From: Anagrus nilaparvatae
Lineage: Eukaryota > Arthropoda > Insecta > Hymenoptera > Mymaridae
NCBI GenBank assembly: GCA_022575985.1
Contig: JAKSXM010000277.1
Span: 496,001 to 560,000, forward strand
DNA length: 64,000 nt
Direction of reading: 5' to 3'
Shown here: positions 55,675 to 64,000 of the stretch, piece by piece
Numbering within the stretch: the stretch's first letter is position 1
Layout: each line of letters starts with the position of its first letter
Made by a program: the position numbers and the translations under genes
Notes under the pieces: model-generated
The model's database searches: none
What the model was told of the DNA's origin: nothing
The model's input: the letters and a program-made list of their open reading frames with translations, nothing else

Positions 55675-56384
55675 CTCCAGTCAAAACTCGGGGGGGAGGT
55701 TGTATTTTCGAGTTAAGGCATGAGATTTGCTCTACTATATGTTTTTTGGGTCGCTGATCACGAAAATCGGGGTCTTTTCTGGGATATATTTGTGGGACAC
55801 CCTTAAATTTGCAAAAACTACCCCCAAAAAGGGGTTTTTTTGATATATTAGCAAACTGAGTTTCTAGATTTAGCCAATAATTGGCCTAAGAGGGTTTTTT
55901 GGGCCGCTGAACAAGAATTTGAGGTAATTTTTTATAAATAATAAATATTTCACCCTTAAATTAGCAAAGCCTACCCTTAAAAAACGGTGTTTTTTCTATT
56001 TACGGACTTTGAGCGACCAAATTACGTCCATACGGGTTTTTTGTTCACTCAAAGTCCGTAAATAGAAAAAATGCCTCTTTTTAGGGGTAGTTTTTGCAAA
56101 TTTAAGTGTGAAATATTGATTATTTATAAAAAATTATCTAAAATTCTTGTTCAGCGACCTAAAAAACCCTCCTAGGCCAATTCCTGGTTAGATCTATAAA
56201 CTCAGTTTCCTAATATATCAAAAAAACCCCTTTTTGGGGGTAGTTTTTGCAAATTGAAGGGTCTTCTGCAAATATCTCGCGGAAATGACCCCGATTTTCG
56301 TGATCAGTGACCCAAAAAACATATAGTAGAGCAAATCTCATGCCTCCACTCGAAAATACACCCTAAACCGCGTTTTGACTGGAG
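55675..56384. mobile_element. 710-bp palindromic element, TA target duplication
   Basis: Ends CTCCAGTCAAAAC and GTTTTGACTGGAG, flanked by TA (55673-55674, 56385-56386). Arms of about 330 bases pair through most of their length around about 56020 (TCTATTTACGGACTTTGAG and its inverse). Non-coding, Tc1/mariner-like. Confidence 0.75.
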
Positions 56385-56662
56385 TAAATAGTGCAATGAC
56401 ATTAAGGTTAAAATAATAGAATAAACTTTCTGCGAATAATTTATAAAAAAACGAATTAAGTAGAAGGTATATTTAAATAATATATAAATTTGTATAATAC
56501 AAAAAATAAAGAATTAAAATAATGCCAAGAGTCTAATAATATTAAAATATTATTAAATTAATTGTAAAAAAATTGATACTTCGTAATAAATATATAATTA
56601 AAGTGTATGCATTTAGTATAACCTCAACTTCAAGTCTTTGTTGTCGCATGAAGAATAAAAAA

Positions 56663-59600
56663 ATGAGTAATATTGAAGAATTGATGGAAAAAAAAAAAAA
56701 AACTACCAAGAATGTCAAAAATCAATGCAAGCTTTGTATGACAGACATGCTGGTAAGACTATTTTAAATAATTTACTAACTTTATTGGGAAAGTTTCATT
56801 ACAATGAATAATATTTTATGGATACTTTTCACAGGAACGGTATTAATAGTGCCCCCCTCTTATATCTGAAACGAAAGCTCTTTTCCACTTATTTTTATTT
56901 TAAAAAATTAATTAATAATATTTTTTCAAAGTCAAAATCAATTGCGCATGTATTGGTAATTTTACAAACTTTTACAAAACATATGTGTTTCAAATTTTCC
57001 AATCCCAACCGTCCGCTGTCCTTTTGCTTAAATTTGAAATTTAAATTTTTCTGTAGGGTGCATATGACGTTTTTAGGTCCCAAAAATAAATTTTTTTACA
57101 AGAAAAAAATTTTTATGCAGTCCTCTTAGCGTATCGTCGTATTTAAGTTTGTCCCTCGATTTTAGCTATTTGTCAGCTTAAGGTTTTAAAAACTTAAGGT
57201 TTTTTATAATAAAAAGTTTATAAACGATAATTCATGATAATTTATTAAACGAAAATTCACAATTTAAAATGTTTAAAGAATCGATCGTTTTCTCCAAGTG
57301 TATGTAATATTTTACCTAATACATTTGTTCAATTATGTGTTTTAATGAAAAAATAAGGTACCCACAGTTGGAACAAATTTTGTGTCTTTAATTATGTTAA
57401 AGTTAAAAATAATTTACCCCAAATTTAGAGGATGATATCACATTTTCTAGGGTTTGTATATAAAAATGGATTTCATAAATGAAAAAGAAACCCAATTCAC
57501 TAAGTAGATAATACTTTTAGCCCAAAAATATCGATTTTTTTATCATTTAATGATACACCCCCTTACACCCCTTCTGAGGAAGTGGGCAGTATCATTTTAA
57601 ACAACGTCTAAAAAATGTTGAAAATTTTACCCCAAATTTAGGGAATGATATCACATGTTTGAAGGGTCGTATGTAAAAACGGACATCGGAAATGAAAAGA
57701 TCAGGTCCCAATACCTATTATGTAAAATTTTAAACCCAAAATATCAATATTTTTATTTACAAAAATGCAAATGTCTTGTATGTATTGATTAGTCGTTAAT
57801 GGGTTAATAAACTACGCAGAAAAAATGGTTTGATGCTAAATATTATACCTCCTATATTGTACAAATAAGCTGGAATCATAAAGCTTTAATAAAAACTTAT
57901 AACCGGTTTGTGTTTACACAAACTAAATGCATGGAACATGTTTACTTAAATCTGACCATAGACACACAAAAAATAATAAAATTTCCTATTTTTATAAATT
58001 GTAATTATTACCTTTACTAAAAGTTAAGATTCTAAATCCAGACTATTCTGATTTGCTAAGCGCGTATTTTCTATGTCCCTAAATAAAAAATATTCTAATA
58101 CTAAGACCCAAAACTGAAATTATTCTAAGTCCCATTTGACCCCCCCCCCCTTAAATGGGACAAATTTGACCCCCCCCCCCCTTAAATGGGACAAATTTGA
58201 TCCCTCCCTTAAATGGGAGAAATTTGACCCCTCTCTTAAATGAGACAAATTTTACCCCCCCCCCTTAAATGGGACAAATTTTACCCCCCCCCCCTTAATT
58301 TTCTAATTCTGAAGTACCCCCTCCCTATAAACATGTTCCATGTTAATAAGTCAATTTTAGATGCCCCTCCGTGTCTACCTTATTCTGTCAGGTTTTCAAT
58401 TTAAGGCTGAGTCTTCAATGGATGCATATGGCATTTGCGGACGGCGCAGCGCACGTTAGATGCATATAAAATGCATATGACCCTGACAAAAATAACCGGC
58501 TGTTACTAGCTACCAGCCGGTTTCGGCCGCTTGGTAGGTTTCAACTGGTGTTACCTGTTACCAACTGGTAGCAATGAATTTTAATCAGAAAATGAGTTTT
58601 AGTTGTTAAAAAAAAATTTCCGGAAAATAAAGAAAATTGAATATTATTTTATACAGGTTTATTGCATATTTATTATTTTGAGCAGTAATTGTTTGGTGGA
58701 AAACATTTTTTATTGCGTAGAAAACTAAGAAAATTCCTGAAAATCATTATGCCAGTCTTACCTGGTTTGACCTGACTTCATACGGAATCCACCTGGTTTT
58801 ACCAAGTTATAGTTAGAACATAAGTTTCAGTTGTAAAAAAAAAGAAAAATTTCGGAAAATGAGAAAAATTAAGACTTATACTGTATAACATTATTTTCTC
58901 TAATGTAAAATTATTTTATCCAGCCTCCCTGCAGACTTATATAATCAATACTTGTTTGTTCTAAAAAAAAAAAAAAAAAAAAACATTTTTTTCTATGTGG
59001 AAAACTCGGAAAATTCCGGAAAATCATGAAGCTAGTGTTACCTGGTTATATCAGCAATCCAGTTGGCTTAACCGAGTTATAATCAGGAAATGAATTTCAG
59101 TTGTTCAAAAAATAGAAAAATAGAAAATTTTCGGAAAATGAGGAAAATTCAATACTTGAGTTTTATTACATTCTTTTCTCTTATGTAAAATTATTTTATC
59201 CAGCTTCGCTGCAGATTTATATTACCAGTACTTGTTTTCCCTGAAGAAAACGTTTTTTCTGTATGGAAAACTCTGAAAATTTCTGAAAATCATTAAGCTA
59301 GTCTTACCTGGTAAACATCGTTTCATCTGAAATCCAGAGGGTTTTACCGAGTTATAATCAGAACATAAGCTACAGTTGTTAAAAAAAAAATATTCCGGAA
59401 AATAAAGAAAATTCAATACTCATAAAAATTTTCCACATAAAAAAAATGTTCTCTTTCAAGCAAACAAGTAAGGGACATATAAATACGCAGTGAAGCTAGA
59501 TGAAATAATTTTACATGAAAGACAAGATGTTCTCAAGCTTATCAATATTGAATTTTCCTGATTTTCCTAGTTTTTTAACAACTAAAATTTATGTTCTGAT

Positions 59601-60656
59601 TATAACTCGATAAAACCAGGTGGATTCCGTATGAAATCAGGGCAAACCAGGTAAGACTGGAATAATTTTCCTGAATTTTCCGAGTTTTCCACGCAATAAA
59701 AAATTTTTTTGAGCAAATAATTACTGGTCAAAATAATAAATATATGCAATGAACCTGCGGATAAATAATATTAAATCATATTTACATGGGTAATAATGTT
59801 ATTAATCTTATTAATATTAAATTTTCTTTATTTTCCGGAAAATTTTTTTAACAACTAAAACTCATTTTTCGATTAAGATTCATTGCTACCAGTTGGTACC
59901 AGGTAACACCAGTTGAAACCAGCCAAACCGGCCGAAACCGGCTGGTAGCTGGTAACAGCCGGTTGTTTTGTCAGGGTCATATGCATTTTATATCTAACGT
60001 GCGCTGCGCCGTCCGCAAATGCCATATGCATCCATTGAAGACTGAATTAGCCTAACCCACGTGTTATATGCATAACTTATTATTCCATTGGTTAAAAACA
60101 AATTTTAATATTTTTAAATACAGTGCCCTAAAACTCAGTTCTGAGCAAAGTATATATATTTTAAATTTATTGTATTAGATAAAACAAAGTTTATAATAAT
60201 CTAATCAGGTAAGAATATAACCATAAATGATATTTTATGACCAGAAACTGATTTGTTCTGCGTAGTTTTTGCTGTTAATAAAAAATAATTTTTTAAAGTT
60301 TGTGTAAAGTTTTAAATGCAGCTGTGGGTTAAAAAACAATTTACTATTTAACATTTTTTGTTAGACTTACCAACAGTTAGGTATAGCTACGCCAAGTTAA
60401 AGTAAAAAATTATAAAATTAATTAAATGCTATTTATGAATTTCAAAATTTTTAATTAATTAAAAAATGAATAATTGATTGTACAGTTAAAAAAATAAAAT
60501 TTATAATTTAAAAAATATTTTTTTGTTTATTTAGAAGTACTCAAAGAAAATGTGTTACTAGAGATACGCGTAGAAGAATTAGAAAAAAATGTAGAGAAAC
60601 TCGTAAAAATAAACAGTGAAAAAGATTCAATAATACAATCCTTACTATCTCGGTGA
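56663..60656 (+). CDS. Small coiled-coil protein, two exons with a 3.8-kb intron
   Basis: Exon 1 56663-56752 (donor CTG|GTAAGA) and exon 2 60535-60656 (acceptor TTTATTTAG, stop TGA at 60654). The joined frame QALYDRHA|EVLKENVLLEIRVEE ... DSIIQSLLSR is a clean coiled coil of about 70 residues. The ATG frame (MSNIEELMEKK) and this frame differ across a 15-base A run (56689-56703 region): a run of 13 or 16 would join them. Either the run length is wrong, or the gene is broken. Weakly similar to the 35858 product. The intron has collected at least two repeat elements and a minisatellite. Confidence 0.45.
56820..57410. repeat. Second, truncated copy of the 54661 TIR element
   Basis: Starts GGATACTTTTCACAGGAAC and follows the same order of motifs (ACGAAAGCTCTTTT, CATATGACGTTTTTAGGTCC) before losing similarity near 57410. 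It lies in the intron of the small coiled-coil gene. Confidence 0.65.
57412..57740. repeat. Two-copy tandem repeat, diverged
   Basis: A unit beginning ACCCCAAATTTAG(A/G)G(A/G)ATGAT and including GATATCACAT occurs at about 57416 and 57630, with related downstream sequence (CCCAAAAATATCGATTTTT / CCCAAAATATCAATATTTTT). Confidence 0.5.
58128..58320. repeat. Minisatellite, unit about 30 bp
   Basis: About six units of TTAAATGGGACAAATTT(G/T)(A)CCCC with variable C runs. Confidence 0.7.
58402..60055. mobile_element. 1.65-kb foldback element with TAA target duplication
   Basis: Element 58405-60052, ends GGCTGAGTCTTCAATGG and CCATTGAAGACTGAATTAGCC (one end has a short gap), flanked by TAA. TAA duplications and GG-starting ends suggest PIF/Harbinger mobilisation. 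Arms pair over several hundred bases and contain tandem units of roughly 250-290 bases (AAAATTTCCGGAAAATGAG..., ACCGAGTTATAATCAG...), like classical foldback elements. Confidence 0.65.
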
Positions 60657-60716
60657 GTTGTGTGTATTTTTAAATAAATATTAATATATTATTTGCAATA
60701 ATAAAAAAAAAATTTA

Positions 60717-61733
60717 CTTTGATGTGTTATTACGATGTTATTATATTATTATATATATGTCGTAGCCCCATAGGATAGTCGGTTTTATAGGCTATAAGCC
60801 GGCCCATAGAGTAATAATGCTCGAGCAAGCCTATTTCGCTATGAAGCGGGGCGCTCCAGTTTTATAGCCTATAAGCCGGCTTTTAGCGTATAAAGCTGAA
60901 AGATGTCAGCTTCATAGACAAATATGAAAATTTCGAGACTCTTAATTTTAAATAATATAAATTTACCAATATTATGTCATGAATTGTTTATATTTATGTT
61001 ATAGCTTTATTTACATTATATTTTACAAAATATAATAGTATTGTAAATATTTTTAGATTATCTTTATTTTCTTTAAAATTAGTAACAATAAAATAAATTG
61101 ATAATTACACCAATTTTGAGTACTTTCTTGTACTTTAGTCCACACTGACTTATTACCACGGCGAGTAGAGTAAAAATCATTAATTTTTTTATTAAATACA
61201 ACACGATCAACACTAACTTCTTGTATTTCACTATTTAATTTTTCCATGTTAATAATAAAAAAGTTGATTAAGAAAAATTTAGAATTATATGATATTAAAC
61301 AACATTCACGTTCAAGGAAAAGCGATAAACTAAAAATATTTACAATAATATAATATTTTCTTTCAAATATAAAATTATAAAAATTTATTAATATTATTAT
61401 TATATTTATTATAATAATTGATAGAATTTAATAATGTAAAGCTATAAGATAAATATAAACAATTCATGACATAATATTGGTAAATTTATATTATTTAAAA
61501 TTAAGAGTCTCGAAATTTTCATATTTGTCTATGAAGCTGACATCTTTCAGCTTTATACGCTAAAAGCCGGCCTATAGGCTATAAAACTGGAGCGCGCAGC
61601 TTCATAGCGAAATATGTCTCGAGCATTTTGCTCGAGCATTTTTACTCTATGGGCCGGCTTATAGCCTATAAAACCGACTATCCTATGGGGCTACGACATA
61701 TATATATAATAACATCGTAATAACACATCAAAG
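60717..61733. mobile_element. 1.02-kb inverted-repeat element with ORF in the loop, TA duplication
   Basis: Ends CTTTGATGTGTTATTACG and CGTAATAACACATCAAAG, flanked by TA. Arms of about 300 bases (GCCCCATAGGATAGTCGGTT and inverse) enclose a unique loop (about 61030-61440) carrying a minus-strand ORF. Confidence 0.7.
61053..61247 (-). CDS. Short ORF in the loop of the inverted-repeat element
   Basis: 64 residues starting MEKLNSEIQEVSVDRVVFNK, with RGNKSVWTKVQESTQNW before a low-complexity AT-coded end. The first about 50 residues look coding-like. No family recognised. It may be a gene piece picked up by the element. Confidence 0.3.
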   Translation of the reverse strand: MEKLNSEIQEVSVDRVVFNKKINDFYSTRRGNKSVWTKVQESTQNWCNYQFILLLLILKKIKII

Positions 61734-61736
61734 TAA

Positions 61737-62530
61737 GCGGTTTCGAGAATCAAAGAACGTAGTCTATGTAGACACAGTAAAAAAAATAAGTTTGCGGTCA
61801 GCAGAATGCCACAGAATTTTTTTTGCCGCAACTGCAGAATTCTGCTAGCGTGAATGTAGATATGACAATTTATTTTAAAAGTACAACTTAACTTGAGCCT
61901 GGAATCGTAATTTTTTTTTTGAGGGCACATCGGAACGACCCTTGTTTTCCTGAGATTTGAAGCATCATGAAGTCAAAAAAAGGCGTGAACAAGGATTCGG
62001 TGATAGGTGCCAAAAATATTTTATCACTTTTATGTCAAAAACCGTGTTTTTCGTATCTGAGCTACCCTAAATTTTCTAAATAACTTTTTAGGTAAATAAA
62101 ATTTAAAAAAATAGATAAGAAAATCTTATTGCCAATGAAAAACCACTCCAGAAGAAAGAAAAACTTATCTGTTTATGTTGAATTAGGAAAAAAATAGAAA
62201 ATTAAAAAGTTAATTTTTAACACACAAAAAAAAATTCAGTTTGATTCCTTTTCCTTTTTTTTATAATTAAATTATATGAGTTGAAGTATTTATAGAAAGG
62301 GATATTGTTATTGAAATAAATGAATAACTCTTTAATTTTTTCTTTACTGTGCACAGTTTATTATAAAAAAAAATATCTCTTTTCTCACACACACACTTAT
62401 AAAAAAGATTATCATTTGAGTAACGAAGAAAACGCATGTAGTTATAAATTGAAATCTCTATTAATTTTAATTTAAATAACACTACCGAAATATTAAACAT
62501 ATGAGAAAAAATGTAGAATTTGGGAGAAAT
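61737..62530. other. Intergenic, nothing recognised
   Basis: AT-rich with an ACAC tract near 62385. No coding signal. Confidence 0.4.
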
Positions 62531-62533
62531 AAA

Positions 62534-62954
62534 TGTTAACTTAAATGACTGATAAAAAACTATTAATTATATTAGAAAACCGATAAAAGGCAAAATGTCT
62601 GATACGCAAGCGATGCAGCTACTACCGCGTGCGTGTAAAGACTGAAAAGGAGCATAAAGAAGAGAAGAGAAATTCGAAAGAAGGGCATGCGTGTTCTTCG
62701 TTGCTCTCTCACTTACACTTATACATACAACACACACACATTATTTACAAAATTTATAATAATTTTTAAAATGATTTAAATATAATTGAATATTCTAATA
62801 AAGAATCTAATTAAATTAAAAATATTAAACAAAATAATAAATAAAATTATAGTTTGAAAACCTTTACAAAATTAATCTACAATAATACACATAAATACAT
62901 AAGAACGAAAACGCGGTAAAGAAAATACAAATTTGAATTTATTTAGATTGAACA
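62534..62954 (-). repeat. Candidate 3' LTR of the BEL/Pao element
   Basis: On the minus strand the LTR start TGTTCAATC (62954) directly follows a purine-rich tract. The far end is placed at AACA (62534) because TGTT...AACA is a usual terminal pair; this boundary is uncertain without the other LTR. Confidence 0.5.
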
Positions 62955-62968
62955 TACCGCCCGCTTTC
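62955..62968 (-). promoter_or_regulatory. Polypurine tract of the BEL/Pao element
   Basis: GAAAGCGGGCGGTA on the minus strand next to the LTR, the typical plus-strand priming site form in BEL/Pao elements. Confidence 0.65.
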
Positions 62969-63023
62969 GTTTGTAAAAACGAAACTAACTATTTATATAC
63001 AGTTATTATTTACAAAAAAATTT

Positions 63024-64000
63024 TTAAAATAACAAAATTAACTTGACAATAGGTCTTAAAAACGTTGAATTTGAGGTTTTGACAGTTGCTACTCTAACTA
63101 AGTTGTCTTTGCCAGGATGTATTTTGATGACTCTGGCTATAGGCCATCGTGAAGGTGGAGAATTTTCTGATTTGATGAGAACCATGGAGCCAACTTCGAT
63201 GTTAGGTTGTTCCTTGTTCCACTTAGTACGTTGACCCATATATTGAAGATATTCACGATGCCAACGAGTCCAGAAATCGTCACGCATCTGGCTGAGCAAC
63301 TTATATCTTTTGTTGAGATTCATAGAGTTGATTATATCTGTGTGATCAGGCAATGCCACTAGACTGCGTCCTGTTAATAAATGAGATGGAGTTAGAAAAT
63401 TTATATCGTTAGGATCATCATTTAAAGGGCATAAAGGCCTCGAATTGAGGCAAAGTTCGACTGATGCTAGAAGAGAAGACATTTCTTCATAGGTAAGAGT
63501 GTTCTCACCAATAACACGCTTAATATGATATTTAGTTGATTTGACGGCAGCTTCCCACAAGCCTCCAAAATGAGGGCTTGCTGGAGGATTGAAATGCCAT
63601 TGAACATTATATTGAGATATTTGTGATATAAGATCATTTGAGAATTTTGAATTTTCTGAAAACATTTTTTTTAGCTCATTACTAGCACCGACAAAATTTG
63701 TGCCACAATCAGAATAAATATCACTACAAAGACCACGTCTGGCAGTAAATCTTTTAAAGGCTAGCATAAAATGTTTAGTATCGTAACTAGAAACAGCTTC
63801 AAGATGAATGGCTTTAGTAGAAAAACAGACAAATACAGCAATATAGCCTTTATATGATTTATGTCCACGACCTGCAGAAGTACGTAAGGGAATAGGTCCC
63901 GCGTAATCAACCCCGACGTGTGAAAACGGGGGTGATGGATTAACACGCGCAAAAGGCAAGTTTGACATTTTTTGAGTCATTGTAGATGCTCTAAAGCGAA
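63024..64000 (-). CDS. pol: BEL/Pao Pol, integrase and C-terminal domain (partial)
   Basis: Open from the window end to a stop near 63024. The frame continues past the right edge (RFRAST before MTQKM), so the protease, RT and RNase H lie outside. Visible: integrase core with Asp in GVDYAGPIPLR, Asp in YSDCGTNFVGA and Glu in HFGGLWEAAVKS, then LTPSHLLTGR and the DUF5641-type end (RTKWNKEQPNIEVGSMVLIK ... RVIKIHPGKD) diagnostic of BEL/Pao. No lesion in the visible part, so the element may be young. Confidence 0.9.
   Translation of the reverse strand, partial: RFRASTMTQKMSNLPFARVNPSPPFSHVGVDYAGPIPLRTSAGRGHKSYKGYIAVFVCFSTKAIHLEAVSSYDTKHFMLAFKRFTARRGLCSDIYSDCGTNFVGASNELKKMFSENSKFSNDLISQISQYNVQWHFNPPASPHFGGLWEAAVKSTKYHIKRVIGENTLTYEEMSSLLASVELCLNSRPLCPLNDDPNDINFLTPSHLLTGRSLVALPDHTDIINSMNLNKRYKLLSQMRDDFWTRWHREYLQYMGQRTKWNKEQPNIEVGSMVLIKSENSPPSRWPIARVIKIHPGKDNLVRVATVKTSNSTFLRPIVKLILLF

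Noticed and set aside
62385..62735. ACAC-rich stretches considered as a microsatellite feature
   Set aside because: Too short and interrupted to be informative; the second stretch is inside the candidate BEL/Pao LTR.

Overview
The window is AT-rich nuclear DNA from an arthropod, most likely an insect. The evidence is spliced genes with short AT-rich GT-AG introns, fragments of beta-heavy spectrin (karst), BIRC6/Bruce, Integrator 4, APC10 and midasin, an F-box/leucine-rich family, and insect-type mobile elements (PIF/Harbinger, Ty3/Gypsy, BEL/Pao, Tc1/mariner-like and hAT-like non-autonomous elements). The species cannot be read from the sequence. An AT-rich parasitoid wasp is a guess only.

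Layout. 1-5.3 kb: most of an autonomous PIF/Harbinger transposon whose two genes are interleaved on opposite strands (a two-exon transposase on the minus strand, a seven-exon MADF-BESS protein on the plus strand). 5.3-16.3 kb: a DNA2-like fragment, a small HTH-like two-exon gene, non-autonomous repeats, a duplicated promoter block in front of a small two-exon gene, and a broken F-box/LRR gene. 16.8-19.3 kb: a decayed beta-heavy spectrin segment. 19.3-30.0 kb: a Ty3/Gypsy retroelement with 5' LTR, gag, pol (reached through a candidate -1 frameshift), an env-like gene resembling chuvirus-type glycoproteins and a further secreted ORF. Its 3' end is missing and fused into an F-box gene. 30-34.9 kb: two more F-box/LRR genes or pseudogenes and a BIRC6 fragment. 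35-40.4 kb: the second copy of the promoter block with a small coiled-coil gene, a midasin fragment, a paralogue of the 14.7 kb small gene, and a SUN-domain fragment. 41-48.4 kb: decayed pieces of INTS4 (carrying two transposon insertions), an acyl-CoA desaturase, APC10 and an RWDD2-like gene. 48.6-53.8 kb: an FG-repeat nucleoporin fragment split by a 4-kb near-perfect palindrome. 54-62 kb: palindromic and foldback elements, several inside the 3.8-kb intron of another small coiled-coil gene. 62.5-64 kb: the 3' end of a BEL/Pao element on the minus strand.

The main pattern is that conserved single-copy genes appear only as intron-retaining, mutated fragments on both strands, while the intact coding potential lies in mobile elements and in a few very small lineage-specific genes of about 80-95 residues. 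Large inverted repeats with clear target-site duplications interrupt several fragments. This looks like a low-constraint, repeat-accumulating region. A non-recombining or supernumerary chromosome is one possible explanation and is inference only.
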